Below, one piece after another: positions 1 to 8,612 of a stretch of 64,000 nucleotides of DNA (its first letter is position 1; each line of letters begins with the position of its first letter). Made by a program: the position numbers and the translations under genes. This DNA comes from Mycobacterium kyorinense (GTDB lineage: Bacteria > Actinomycetota > Actinomycetes > Mycobacteriales > Mycobacteriaceae), in contig NZ_LQPE01000106.1 in assembly GCF_002101735.1 (NCBI RefSeq), positions 95,956 through 159,955 of the forward strand, given 5' to 3'. The notes beneath the pieces were generated by a model that was given only the letters and a program-made list of their open reading frames with translations, ran no database searches and was not told where the DNA came from.

Positions 1-596
1 AGGACGCGTGGGCCGCTACCGAGTGGGTGGCGGCCCATGTGGGCGAACTCGACGGTGACCCGGCGCGACTCGTGGTCGCAGGTGACAGTGCCGGCGGCAA
101 CCTTGCCGCCGTGGTGGCCATGATCGCCCGCGATCGCGGCGGTCCGCCGATCGCGTTCCAGCTGCTGATCTACCCCGTCGTCGACCAGCGCCGAAAGTCC
201 TCGGCGACAAGCCCGCACACCGAAAGCGGAGTCCTCACCGCTGCGCACATGCAGTGGTTCACTGAGCAATATCTCGGGCGTGAAGGCGACCGGACGAGTG
301 TGCTGGCGTCCCCGATCCTCGGCGAATTCGGCGAACTCCCACCGGCGCACGTCGTCACCGGCGATTTGGACCCGTTGTGCGAGGAGGGCGAGGAATTTGC
401 GGGGCGGCTTCGTGGCGCAGGGGTGCCGGCCACGGTACGACGCTACGAGCAGGGGTTTCACGGCTTCTTCAATCTGGCCGACCATCTGCCACTTGCCCGG
501 CAAGCCAGCGACGAGGTGTGCGCCGTACTGCGTGATGCGCTGAGCCGCAAGGGTTCCCAAGGCCGACCAGCACCGAAAGGCCCGTCATGCAATTGA
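1..596 (+). CDS. HSL-family alpha/beta-hydrolase (lipase/esterase), 5' end missing
   Basis: This is the C-terminal part of a hormone-sensitive-lipase-type esterase; the reading frame is open from base 3, so the start and the oxyanion HGGG region lie before the window. The nucleophile elbow GDSAGG is at about nt 80-97, the acid residue is probably in TGDLDPL, and the catalytic His is in EQGFHGFF near the C terminus. Family members hydrolyse short acyl esters. The stop overlaps the ATG of the next SDR, which suggests translational coupling and a shared pathway, probably lipid or steroid ester turnover. The substrate cannot be read from sequence. Confidence 0.88.
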   Translation, partial: DAWAATEWVAAHVGELDGDPARLVVAGDSAGGNLAAVVAMIARDRGGPPIAFQLLIYPVVDQRRKSSATSPHTESGVLTAAHMQWFTEQYLGREGDRTSVLASPILGEFGELPPAHVVTGDLDPLCEEGEEFAGRLRGAGVPATVRRYEQGFHGFFNLADHLPLARQASDEVCAVLRDALSRKGSQGRPAPKGPSCN

Positions 597-1384
597 GCAA
601 CACCCGCGCGTTGGTCACCGGCGCGAGCCGCGGATTGGGAAAGAGTATCGCCGAGGTACTGGCCCGGCGTGGCGCCGACGTCGCGCTGGTGGCACGCAGC
701 GGGGACTCGCTGGCGGTGCTGGCAAAAGAGCTGGACGGCAAGGCGTATCCGACCGACTTGTGCGACCCCGACGCCGTCGAGAAACTGGTCGACCGGGTCG
801 AAGCCGACGGCCCGGTGGACGTGCTCGTCAACAATGCCGGAATCGACCATGTGGGCCGCTTCCCCGAGGCCGGCGCACAACAAGTGCGTGACCTCCTGCA
901 GGTCAACCTGGCCGCGCCGATGGAGCTCTGCCGTCAGTTGATGCCCCGTATGGTGCTAAGGGGACGCGGTCATATCGTCAATGTGTCGTCGCTCGGAGCC
1001 ATCTCGCAGGGGCCCGGGGTGACCTTGTACGGCACCTCCAAAGCCGGGCTCAGCCATTTCACGGCGGGGATCCGTTCGGAATTGCGGGGCAAACCGGTGG
1101 GAACCACACTCGTGCAGCTGGGTGAGGTCAAGACCGACATGATCGACCACATCCGAGAATTCGGCCCGGCCCGTCGCACCATCGAGCGGTCCATCAAATG
1201 GCGCATGATTCCGCCGTCAGCCCTGGAACCCGAGGTCGTCGCCATCGCGATCGCCGACGCGATCGAGCGCAACCGCAGGCATGTGATCCTGCCGCGGCAG
1301 ATCGTGCCGATGGCCAAGTTCACCGAGTTCCCACGCCGGGTCTCGGAAATCATGCTCACCGGCATCGACCAGGACAGCGACTGA
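587..1384 (+). CDS. Short-chain dehydrogenase/reductase (SDR)
   Basis: A 265-residue classical SDR with a Rossmann fold. The cofactor loop TGASRGLG is at residues 11-18, NNAG at 82-85, the catalytic Ser at about 134-135, and Tyr148/Lys152 form the YxxxK pair. An Arg in the glycine loop and another after beta-2 (VARSGD) hint at NADP(H). The ATG overlaps the stop of the upstream esterase and the gene is followed 2 nt later by a second SDR, so the three are probably one operon. The C terminus is longer and more basic than in minimal SDRs. Substrate unknown. Confidence 0.9.
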   Translation: MQLSNTRALVTGASRGLGKSIAEVLARRGADVALVARSGDSLAVLAKELDGKAYPTDLCDPDAVEKLVDRVEADGPVDVLVNNAGIDHVGRFPEAGAQQVRDLLQVNLAAPMELCRQLMPRMVLRGRGHIVNVSSLGAISQGPGVTLYGTSKAGLSHFTAGIRSELRGKPVGTTLVQLGEVKTDMIDHIREFGPARRTIERSIKWRMIPPSALEPEVVAIAIADAIERNRRHVILPRQIVPMAKFTEFPRRVSEIMLTGIDQDSD

Positions 1385-1386
1385 CA

Positions 1387-2169
1387 ATGGCCGCGAACCG
1401 GACGTCGGTAGACCTGTCGGGAAAGGTCGCGATCATCACCGGGGCGGCGCGCGGGCAAGGCGCGGCCGAGGCCCGATTGTTCGCCTCCCTGGGCGCCCGG
1501 GTCGTGCTGACCGACATTCTCGCCGACGAGGGCGGGCGGGTTGCCTCCTCGATCGGCGCGGCGGCCCGTTTCGTCCGTCACGACGTCGGCGACGAGCGTG
1601 GTTGGGCGGCAACGGTTAACACCGCCATCACGGAGTTCGGCTGTGTCGACGTCCTCGTCAACAACGCGGCGATCTGCGATGTCCATCCGCTTGCCGATCA
1701 GAGCCTCGACAGTTTCGAGCGAATGCTGCGGGTCAATCTCATCGGCGCATTTCTGGGTATCCAGGCGGTGGTGGAGCCGATGAAGGCGGCCGGCGGCGGG
1801 TCGATCATCAACGTGTCTTCGCAAGCTGGGCTGCAGGGCCTTGCCGGCTACGGCGCCTACGGCGCGTCGAAATGGGGGCTGCGCGGCATGTCCAAGGTCG
1901 CCGCAATCGAGTTGGGCGCCTTCGGTATTCGGGTCAACTCCGTCCACCCGGGGATGATCGATACTCCGATGGTCGCGCATCTCGACGTCGAGCGCGGGCC
2001 CGGCGGGCACCCGGGCGCGCCGCTGACCCGAGTCGGAACACCGGAGGAGGTTGCCGACGTCGTCGCCTTCCTGGCCTCGGACGCATCCTCGTATATCACG
2101 GGGGCCGAGTTGGCCGTCGACGGCGGCGCCAGCGCCGGCAGGATACCGACTACGGCAGGTGCACGCTGA
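1387..2169 (+). CDS. SDR, hydroxysteroid-dehydrogenase-like
   Basis: A 260-residue SDR. The frame is open upstream, but ATG 1387 sits 2 nt after the previous stop and places TGAARGQG at residues 18-25. NNAA is at 92-95, Ser144, and Tyr158-x3-Lys162. An Asp at the end of beta-2 (LTDIL) indicates NAD(H). The ARGQGAAEAR loop and the VNSVHPGMIDTPM segment resemble mycobacterial 3-alpha/20-beta-hydroxysteroid dehydrogenases of the FabG3/Rv2002 type, so a steroid or hydroxyacyl substrate is the best guess. Last gene of the esterase-SDR-SDR operon; it converges with the LCP gene. Confidence 0.9.
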   Translation: MAANRTSVDLSGKVAIITGAARGQGAAEARLFASLGARVVLTDILADEGGRVASSIGAAARFVRHDVGDERGWAATVNTAITEFGCVDVLVNNAAICDVHPLADQSLDSFERMLRVNLIGAFLGIQAVVEPMKAAGGGSIINVSSQAGLQGLAGYGAYGASKWGLRGMSKVAAIELGAFGIRVNSVHPGMIDTPMVAHLDVERGPGGHPGAPLTRVGTPEEVADVVAFLASDASSYITGAELAVDGGASAGRIPTTAGAR

Positions 2170-2172
2170 CGC

Positions 2173-3693
2173 TTAGTTGACGCAGGGCACGCCGCCGCCG
2201 TCGATCGGTGCGCCCCGGTCGGGGGTGGGCTCGGTGCTGCTGGTGGTGGTGTGCGAGCCGTGATACGACCCGGCCACCGTCGAGGCTGTGCTCGTGTCGT
2301 CCTGGGACGGCATGGAGTAGTCGTCGCCGACAAAGACTTGAATGTGGTCGGCGCTCAGCGCGGAGTCGCTGTGCTCGGCAACGTCGCCGCCCAGCAGCGC
2401 CGCGATGGCCTGCGCATCGGATTTGGCGCCGGAACCGTACTCGACGGTTGTCGAGCTCGGTTCGCCATACTCGCGGTCGCGCACGGTGCCGGCGGTATAA
2501 CCCTTCTGGCTCAGCGTCTTTGACACCTTGGTGGCGAGTCCCGAGGTGCTGCTGGCATTGACCACGTCGACCACGGTGGACGGGTTCGGTGCCGTGGTCG
2601 ACGTGGTGGCGGGTGCGCTGGTGCCGAACGCAGTTGCCACCTCGGCCTTGATTGCCCTGGGGTCGACGATGTTGACGTCTTGGCCGTCGATGTTGTCGTA
2701 GCGCACTACCGGCAGCGTCCGGTATTCGACGTTGCCGCCGGCCAGAGCGCCCATCCGCCGGAACAGGTTCTCGTCCCAACCCGCCGACAGCACAACGTCT
2801 TTGCGCGCCACCGCCATCAAACCCTTCAGCTTGGCCAAGTCGGTGAATGTGCCCGAATCCTGCAGCTGGTGCATGACCGACGACAGGAACGCCTGCTGGC
2901 GGTGAGTGCGGTCCAGATCGCCGTTTTCCAGACCGTGACGCTGCCGCACGAACGCCAGCGCCTGTTCGGCATCGAGGGTCTGGCGGCCGGCAGGGAAGTC
3001 GGCACCCGAATACGAGTCGTACACGGCGTGTTTCAGGCACACCTGGACGCCGCCGAGGCTTTCGGTCAGGTCGTAGAAGCCGGCCAGGTTGACCTCGGCG
3101 AAGTAGTCGATCGGGACGCCGGTCAGATTTCGCACCGCCCGCAGTGTCGCCGAGCGGCCCGCCTCGCGGCCCTTGGTCTCGAGTTCTTTCTGATTGCTCA
3201 CGCCTTTGTCCATGAGCTTCTGCTCGGTGTAGGCCTTGGTGAGCCCGTACGCTTCCTTGATCTTGATGTGGTCGTAGCCCGGAACGCCGCTGAACGGCAC
3301 ATAGTCGTCGCGGGGGATCGAGAAGGCGGCGACTTTGTCGTCGGCGCCGACGTGCACCAGGATCAGCGTGTTGGTGTTGTAGCCGCCGTCTTCGGAATCA
3401 CCGGCGTGCAGGTGCTTCAGGACCGCCCAGGGCAGCTCGTTGCCGTCCTGGTCTTTGCGGGAATCCAGACCGATCAGCAGGATGTTCATCGCGCCGCCGC
3501 TGGAATGCGGATCCTCCGAACGCAGCGCCTGAGAAACGGTGATGCCGCCCAGCATGCCGTGCGCCATCCACCAGCCCGCGCCGGTGGCTGCCACTGCCAG
3601 TACCGCAGCCAGCGCCATGCCGCCGCGGGCCAGGCGCCGGCGGATCTGCCATGGTTTCGCACGGCGGTGCTTGCCGCCGGATCGGTTCACCAC
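2173..3693 (-). CDS. LytR-CpsA-Psr (LCP) family cell-wall ligase
   Basis: Membrane-anchored LCP phosphotransferase. In mycobacteria this family joins arabinogalactan to peptidoglycan in the periplasm. From GTG 3693 it has a basic N terminus, one TM segment at about 25-45, the LCP domain opening with NILLIGLDSR (70-79), Arg/Asp signature SIPRDDYVP, and a downstream FVRQRHG stretch. A Thr/Ser/Pro linker leads to a LytR_C domain (VVDVVNAS onward), and the tail is Ser/Thr-rich. The frame is open to a TTG at 3807, but those extra 38 residues look unlike coding sequence, so the GTG is preferred. Paralogues in M. tuberculosis are Rv3267, Rv3484 and Rv0822c; which one this matches is uncertain. Confidence 0.85.
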   Translation of the reverse strand: MVNRSGGKHRRAKPWQIRRRLARGGMALAAVLAVAATGAGWWMAHGMLGGITVSQALRSEDPHSSGGAMNILLIGLDSRKDQDGNELPWAVLKHLHAGDSEDGGYNTNTLILVHVGADDKVAAFSIPRDDYVPFSGVPGYDHIKIKEAYGLTKAYTEQKLMDKGVSNQKELETKGREAGRSATLRAVRNLTGVPIDYFAEVNLAGFYDLTESLGGVQVCLKHAVYDSYSGADFPAGRQTLDAEQALAFVRQRHGLENGDLDRTHRQQAFLSSVMHQLQDSGTFTDLAKLKGLMAVARKDVVLSAGWDENLFRRMGALAGGNVEYRTLPVVRYDNIDGQDVNIVDPRAIKAEVATAFGTSAPATTSTTAPNPSTVVDVVNASSTSGLATKVSKTLSQKGYTAGTVRDREYGEPSSTTVEYGSGAKSDAQAIAALLGGDVAEHSDSALSADHIQVFVGDDYSMPSQDDTSTASTVAGSYHGSHTTTSSTEPTPDRGAPIDGGGVPCVN

Positions 3694-3999
3694 AATCTCG
3701 ACTCTGTCGGGAAGCGCCGCGCCTGCCCCCCGACGGCAACTTGCGGCGACAACATCTACTACTTGGCGTTCCAGTATGCCGGAGGTTGCCGGAAAGTGCC
3801 TCGCCAAGGTGCGTGACCAGGCAGACTTTGGTAAATCGGCCAGTGAAGTGAGACCAGACGATGCATGCCGTTGCGATCGGAATGAGTTTGGCGGCGGTAG
3901 CGGGCGGCGCAGTGATCATCACGTCCGCGCCGGGAGGCCGATGCGGTTGCCTGCCTGGTCAACGGTCCCTCGTCTTTGGGACCGCCACCTAAAGAATCC

Positions 4000-4013
4000 C
4001 GGGGATAACCCCG
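4000..4013. promoter_or_regulatory. Perfect palindrome/hairpin in the leader of the small gene at 4031
   Basis: CGGGG-ATAA-CCCCG is a 5-bp stem with a 4-nt loop, 17 nt before the ATG and just before a purine-rich GAAGGGAG ribosome site. It could be an operator or an RNA leader hairpin. Seen directly; function inferred. Confidence 0.35.
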
Positions 4014-4030
4014 TGAAGGGAGTCTGGCAG

Positions 4031-4348
4031 ATGTTGAACACCGTTACGGTCCACCACAACCGGGTGTCTGAGCAGCGCGCACAGGATGCCGAGTTACTCA
4101 AGGAGTCAGGCGTGCACAAGCTGGTCGTCGCAGACCGCGACGGCAACTGCCTGGCGTTCGTATTAGCTTGGGACAGCTTCGAATACGACGCCGAAACCGA
4201 CACCTACGTGTGCGTCGCGGACGCTGATGGCGGCGAACTCATGACGATGTATGCCGCCGGCGAAATCAAGGCAGCACCTGGCGCGAACATGTATGTCGTG
4301 ACCGCCCCGGATCGGACGAGTGGTCGCAGGACGTTGCGCCCCTGTTGA
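4031..4348 (+). CDS. Small hypothetical protein
   Basis: A 105-residue acidic cytosolic protein. ATG 4031 is preceded by GAAGGGAGTC at a good distance; the frame extends upstream without a better start. No signal peptide, TM segment or known motif is seen. It has a beta-rich look (KLVVADRDGNCLAFVLAW, TYVCVADADGG) and a basic C-terminal tail ending in Cys. It lies alone between the LCP gene and the TetR gene. I do not recognise its family. Confidence 0.55.
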   Translation: MLNTVTVHHNRVSEQRAQDAELLKESGVHKLVVADRDGNCLAFVLAWDSFEYDAETDTYVCVADADGGELMTMYAAGEIKAAPGANMYVVTAPDRTSGRRTLRPC

Positions 4349-4362
4349 CCTCCCGGCAACCA

Positions 4363-4395
4363 GGTAAGCGCCAAGAGGCTGAGCGCTCCTTACCT
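4363..4395 (+). terminator. Possible hairpin terminator after the 4031 gene
   Basis: GGTAAGCGC pairs with GCGC(TCC)TTACC across an 11-nt loop; the three-base bulge makes the stem imperfect. It lies 15 nt beyond the stop codon. No T-tract follows, as is usual in mycobacteria. The rest of the 4349-4510 gap shows nothing clear. Confidence 0.35.
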
Positions 4396-4510
4396 CTACC
4401 AGCACGTCGCAACGGCTTCTGACGTGCACATTTGCTGCCATTTTGGCTGATCCGGCGACTTGGCTGCCGGCCCCGCCGGTTCGACTGGGAGGTTACTCGC
4501 GCGGCGAAAG

Positions 4511-4534
4511 TATGATAGACCGGTCGTACGGTTA
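4511..4534 (+). promoter_or_regulatory. Promoter and putative TetR operator of the mce-linked regulator
   Basis: A TATGAT -10-like hexamer (4511-4516) is followed by GACCGGTCGTACGGTTA, an ACCG-n6-CGGT dyad. Its right half CGTACGGT is identical to the right half of the perfect palindrome in the mce promoter (5419-5430). This supports autorepression by the TetR protein encoded 20 nt downstream. Confidence 0.5.
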
Positions 4535-4553
4535 GTTTGCCCGAAGGGTTGAG

Positions 4554-5225
4554 ATGCCCAGATCACCTGGCAGACGCGGCGAGATCCTCGATGCGTTTGT
4601 CCGCTACGTCGCCGAACGTGGCTATGACAGAACGAATATCGGTGACATCGCCGACGAGCTCGGCATGTCCAAGGGCACCATCGTTCATCACTTCGGAACC
4701 AAAGCGCAAATGTTGCGGGAGCTCGAAGAAACCCGGTTGGCCCGTCAGCTCGAAGTGTTACGGCTGGTGTGGGACCGTCTGGCCGCGCCGCACGAACGCC
4801 TCGCCGCGATCATTTACGCCTCCACCCTGCTCCAGGTGATCGCCCGCGATGCGACGGTGGCCAGCCAGCGCGAGGTGCTTCAGTTGTCAGACGATCCGGC
4901 AATGCAGCAGGTACGCAAGTCCCGCCGGCAGTTGCAGGCGTTGACGATTGACGAGATCCACAAAGGCGTGAAGAGCGGATTGTTCCGAAACGTCGACGTC
5001 GAACTGGCAGCACTACAGCTGTGGGGATCGCTGGAGTGGATGTGGGTGTGGTTCGACCCCGCCGGCTCCCGGACAGCCGAAGGAGTCGGCGCCGCCTTCG
5101 TCGACGTCTTCCTCGGTGGCCTGCTCCTCGACCGCTTGGGCCTCAGCAAGTGGGCAGACCCGTCCACGGAGGTCGTTTCAGTGGTGCGCGAATGCCTTAC
5201 TGCGGTAACCGGTGTGACAGATTGA
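4554..5225 (+). CDS. TetR/AcrR transcriptional regulator upstream of the mce operon
   Basis: A 223-residue TetR regulator. The N-terminal helix-turn-helix covers about residues 8-55 (TNIGDIADELGMSKGTIVHHF, shown in part, is the recognition core), followed by an all-alpha ligand domain containing LQLWGSLEWMWVWF. It is codirectional with the yrbE/mce operon, 400 bp upstream, and is the obvious candidate regulator: related TACGG dyads lie in its own promoter and in the mce promoter. It is not the two-domain Mce3R type. Its ligand is probably a lipid or acyl-CoA, by analogy with other mce-linked TetRs; this is inference. Confidence 0.88.
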   Translation: MPRSPGRRGEILDAFVRYVAERGYDRTNIGDIADELGMSKGTIVHHFGTKAQMLRELEETRLARQLEVLRLVWDRLAAPHERLAAIIYASTLLQVIARDATVASQREVLQLSDDPAMQQVRKSRRQLQALTIDEIHKGVKSGLFRNVDVELAALQLWGSLEWMWVWFDPAGSRTAEGVGAAFVDVFLGGLLLDRLGLSKWADPSTEVVSVVRECLTAVTGVTD

Positions 5226-5264
5226 CCGCCTGACGGACTTGGCCGCTAGCCGAACCGCCGCTAT

Positions 5265-5273
5265 GACCGTACG
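5265..5273. promoter_or_regulatory. Extra half-site of the mce operator motif
   Basis: GACCGTACG here is identical to the first nine bases of the perfect palindrome at 5419-5430. It lies 40 nt after the TetR stop in the long leader of the mce operon. It could be an auxiliary TetR-binding site. The remainder of the 5226-5413 gap shows no gene. Confidence 0.35.
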
Positions 5274-5413
5274 TGTAGTCAATATCTGCACCCTGCACCA
5301 ACGTGGTCCGCAGGGCCGAAAATCTCGCTAAACGCCTAGTCACTGCCATAAAAGGCCAGCATCATCCGCGATTGACCAGAGCAGCCCTTGAGCCAGCCGT
5401 CCATCCTGATTAT

Positions 5414-5442
5414 TGACTGACCGTACGGTCTGATGTCATAGT
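5414..5442 (+). promoter_or_regulatory. mce operon promoter with operator palindrome between -35 and -10
   Basis: TTGACT (5414-5419) and CATAGT (5437-5442) are spaced 17 nt apart. The perfect 12-bp palindrome GACCGTACGGTC (5419-5430) occupies the spacer, a classical position for TetR-type repression by RNA-polymerase exclusion. It lies about 190 bp before the chosen yrbEA start. Confidence 0.55.
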
Positions 5443-5627
5443 TGCCATGTGGCACACACGAGGGCGACATGGATTCAGGGCGCGGCCGAGGAAACTGCCC
5501 GCCGGGAATGTCACGCCGTTTCATGCCGCAACGCGCATCGAGAAGCATTGCGCTGCAACGTGAATCCACGTCACCGGAGCCTTCCCTCGCCTACGGAAAG
5601 CTCGAAATACCGTCTGGTGCACCGCCG

Positions 5628-6422
5628 ATGACTACCGCGGACATGGTCGCCGGCAGGGTGGTCAATCGGATCCGGCCAGGGGCAGAAGTGGTCGGCGGCT
5701 TCTTCCGGATGTGTGTGCTGACCGGCAAAGCCCTGATGAGGCCGTTCGAATGGCGCGAATTCATCTGGAACGGCTGGTTTCTCATGCGAGTGTCGCTGTT
5801 GCCGACGATCGCGGTGTCCATCCCGGAAACCGTGCTGCTCATCTTCACGCTCAACGTTCTGCTGGCCGAATTCGGCGCCGCCGACGTTTCCGGCGCCGGC
5901 GCCGCTATCGGTGCGGTCACCCAGCTCGGCCCGATCGTGACGGTGCTGGTGGTCGCCGGTGCCGGCGCCACCGCTATCTGCGCCGACCTCGGCGCCCGCA
6001 CCATCCGCGAAGAGATCGACGCAATGGAGGTCCTCGGTATCGAGCCGATCCAACGGCTGGTGGTGCCCCGCGTCGTCGCCTCGATTGTCGTCGCCGTTTT
6101 GCTCAACGGACTCGTGGTCGCCGTCGGACTGGGCGGCGGCTACCTCTTCAGCGTGTACCTGCAGAACGTCTCGAGCGGTGCCTACCTCGCCACGCTGACG
6201 GCGCTCACCGGATTGCCCGAGGTGGTGATCGCGAACATCAAGGCAGCGATGTTCGGCCTGATCGCCGGCCTGGTGGGCTGCTACCGGGGGCTGATCGTCC
6301 GCGGCGGTTCCAAGGGTCTGGGCACCGCCGTCAACGAGACCGTGGTGCTGTGCTTCATCGCGCTGTTCGCGGTCAACGCGGCGCTGACGACGATCGGCGT
6401 CCGTTTCGGAACAGGGCGCTGA
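5628..6422 (+). CDS. yrbEA: YrbEA, MlaE-type permease subunit of an Mce lipid importer
   Basis: A 264-residue integral membrane permease with about five to six TM segments, the usual length for YrbEA. The MlaE signature REEIDAMEVLGI (in the loop after TICADLGA) is present, and the FGTGR C terminus matches mycobacterial YrbE1A-type proteins. Its ATPase partner (MceG/Mkl) is encoded elsewhere in mycobacteria. ATG 5628 (MTTADMVAG) gives the family length; the frame is open to 5442, so a longer protein with a basic extension is possible. First gene of yrbEA-yrbEB-mceA-F; yrbEB starts 1 nt after its stop. Confidence 0.92.
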   Translation: MTTADMVAGRVVNRIRPGAEVVGGFFRMCVLTGKALMRPFEWREFIWNGWFLMRVSLLPTIAVSIPETVLLIFTLNVLLAEFGAADVSGAGAAIGAVTQLGPIVTVLVVAGAGATAICADLGARTIREEIDAMEVLGIEPIQRLVVPRVVASIVVAVLLNGLVVAVGLGGGYLFSVYLQNVSSGAYLATLTALTGLPEVVIANIKAAMFGLIAGLVGCYRGLIVRGGSKGLGTAVNETVVLCFIALFAVNAALTTIGVRFGTGR

Positions 6423-6423
6423 C

Positions 6424-7293
6424 GTGTCGACGGCTGTCGCACCGGTTGCCCGCTTCCCACAGGCGGCCGCCGCGTTCCGCCGCTACCGGCGCGCCCCCGC
6501 GCATCGACTGACCGAGCTCGGCCAGATCGTCTGGTTCGCGCTGACCGCAGTGGGGCAGATCCCGTTCGCGCTGCAGCGTTATCGCCGAGAACTGCTGCGC
6601 CTGATCGCCCAAATGGGCATGGGCACCGGCGCGATGGCGGTGGTCGGCGGCACTGCCGCCATCGTCGGCTTCATCACCCTGTCGGCCGGTTCGCTGGTCG
6701 CCATCCAGGGTTTCGCGTCCCTGGGCAACATCGGCGTCGAGGCATTCACCGGATTTCTGGCCGCCATGGTCAATGTGCGTTTTGTCGCGCCGGTGGCCGC
6801 CGGCCAGGCGCTGGCCGCCACTGTCGGCGCCGGCGCCACCGCCGAGCTGGGCGCGATGCGCATCAGCGAAGAGATCGACGCGCTCGAGGTGATGAGCGTC
6901 AGGTCGATCGCCTACCTGGTCTCCACCCGGGTAGTGGCCGGTTTCGTCGTCATCATTCCGCTCTACGGCCTGGCGATAACCCTTGCCTTCCTGTCCGCGC
7001 AGGTCACCACCGTCTTGTTTTACGGGCAGTCCATCGGCACATACGACCATTACTTCCACACGTTCCTGCGCCCCAATGACGTAGCGTGGTCGTTCGCCGA
7101 GGTGATCCTGGTGGCGCTGGTCGTGATGACCACCCACTGCTACTACGGCTACACCGCCAGCGGCGGGCCGGTCGGGGTCGGCGAAGCGGTCGGCCGGTCG
7201 ATGCGGCTGTCGCTGATCACGATCGTGGTCGTGGTGGTGCTGACCGCAATGTCGGTCTACGGCAAGAACCCGAACTTCAACCTCACGGTGTAG
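6424..7293 (+). CDS. yrbEB: YrbEB, second MlaE-type permease subunit
   Basis: A 289-residue permease pairing with YrbEA to form the inner-membrane channel of an Mce ABC-type lipid transporter. It carries the signature SEEIDALEVMSV and several hydrophobic spans, with the typical N-terminal extension of about 40 basic residues before the first membrane segment and the NPNFNL-type C terminus. GTG start 1 nt after the yrbEA stop. MceA follows within 6 nt, so the two are tightly coupled. Confidence 0.93.
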   Translation: MSTAVAPVARFPQAAAAFRRYRRAPAHRLTELGQIVWFALTAVGQIPFALQRYRRELLRLIAQMGMGTGAMAVVGGTAAIVGFITLSAGSLVAIQGFASLGNIGVEAFTGFLAAMVNVRFVAPVAAGQALAATVGAGATAELGAMRISEEIDALEVMSVRSIAYLVSTRVVAGFVVIIPLYGLAITLAFLSAQVTTVLFYGQSIGTYDHYFHTFLRPNDVAWSFAEVILVALVVMTTHCYYGYTASGGPVGVGEAVGRSMRLSLITIVVVVVLTAMSVYGKNPNFNLTV

Positions 7294-7298
7294 TCGTG

Positions 7299-8612
7299 AT
7301 GGCGACGTGGGTCCAGGGCAAGGTCAACAAGCCACGTATTCCGCCGTACAAGACGGCCGCCGTGGTCTTCTTGTTGGTCGCTGCGCTGGTCTTGGCGTTC
7401 GTGTGGTTGCAGTTTCGCGGCTTGCTCACGCCCAAGACCAAGTTGACCATGGTGGCTCCCCGCGCGGGCCTGGTGATGGACCCCGGGTCGAAGGTCACCT
7501 ACAACGGGGTCGAAATCGGCCGGGTAGCCAGCATTTCGGAGGTACGGCGCGAGGGGACACCGGCGGCCGAGGTCGTCATGGATGTGAATCCGAAATACAT
7601 CGCACTGATTCCGGCCAACGTGGCCGCCAATATCAGGGCGACCACCGTGTTCGGCAACAAGTACGTGTCGCTGACGTCGCCGAAACACCCTGTGCCGCAG
7701 CGCATCAGCCCACAGCACGTGATCGATGCCAGGTCGGTCACGACGGAGTTCAACACGTTATTCGAGACGCTGACCTCGATCACGGCGAAGGTGGATCCAG
7801 TCAAGGTGAACCTGACCCTGGCCGCGGCCACGCAGGCGCTGAACGGGCTGGGCGACAAGTTCGGCCAATCGATCGTCAACGCCAACGCGATCCTGGACGA
7901 TGTCAATCCGCGAATGCCGCAGGTGCGCCACGACATTGCGCAGCTGGCGGCGCTCGGCGACATCTACGCCGATGCCGCACCCGACCTGTTCGACGCGCTC
8001 AACAATGCGGTGACCACGGCGCGCACGCTGCACCGGCAAGAAGCCGACCTGGATGCGACGTTGCTGGCTGCCGCCGGGGTGGGCAACACCGGCGCCGACA
8101 TCGTCGCCCGCGGCGGGCCCTACCTGCAGCGCGGGATCGCCGACCTGGTGCCCACCGCCGAGCTTCTCGACACCTACAGCCCCGAGATCTTTTGCACCAT
8201 CCGCAATTACCACGACGCCGAACCCAAGACCTATGAGACGACGGGCGGCGGCAACGGCTACGCGCTGAAAACCATGACCGAGCTGATGTCGGGGCTGGGA
8301 GGCATCCTGACTCTCCCCGGGCTCTTCGGCGCGGCAGCCACGATGGGGGCGCTGGGGCTTGCGGGGTTGGTCGGCGGGGCACCGAATCCCTATGTCTACC
8401 CGGACAACCTGCCGCGGGTGAACGCTCGCGGTGGCCCGGGCGGCGCGCCGGGTTGCTGGCAGCCCGTCACCCGGGATCTGTGGCCGGCGCCCTGGCTGGT
8501 GATGGACACCGGCGCCAGCCTCGCGCCGTACAACCACGTCGAAACCGGCTCGCCGTACGCAATCGAGTACGTCTGGGGCCGCCAAGTGGGGGACAACACG
8601 ATCAACCCATGA
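7299..8612 (+). CDS. mceA: MceA, Mce-family lipid-transfer protein
   Basis: A 437-residue protein with an N-terminal TM anchor (about 20-42), the MlaD/Mce domain (KLTMVAPRAGLVMDPGSKV onward, about 48-130), a long helical Mce region and a hydrophobic, Gly-rich segment before the C terminus. Mce proteins form hexameric periplasmic tubes carrying lipids to the YrbE permease. ATG 7299 is used; GTG 7296 would add one residue. The stop overlaps the mceB ATG (ATGA). The number of this mce cluster (mce1-mce8) cannot be assigned from sequence alone. Confidence 0.93.
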   Translation: MATWVQGKVNKPRIPPYKTAAVVFLLVAALVLAFVWLQFRGLLTPKTKLTMVAPRAGLVMDPGSKVTYNGVEIGRVASISEVRREGTPAAEVVMDVNPKYIALIPANVAANIRATTVFGNKYVSLTSPKHPVPQRISPQHVIDARSVTTEFNTLFETLTSITAKVDPVKVNLTLAAATQALNGLGDKFGQSIVNANAILDDVNPRMPQVRHDIAQLAALGDIYADAAPDLFDALNNAVTTARTLHRQEADLDATLLAAAGVGNTGADIVARGGPYLQRGIADLVPTAELLDTYSPEIFCTIRNYHDAEPKTYETTGGGNGYALKTMTELMSGLGGILTLPGLFGAAATMGALGLAGLVGGAPNPYVYPDNLPRVNARGGPGGAPGCWQPVTRDLWPAPWLVMDTGASLAPYNHVETGSPYAIEYVWGRQVGDNTINP

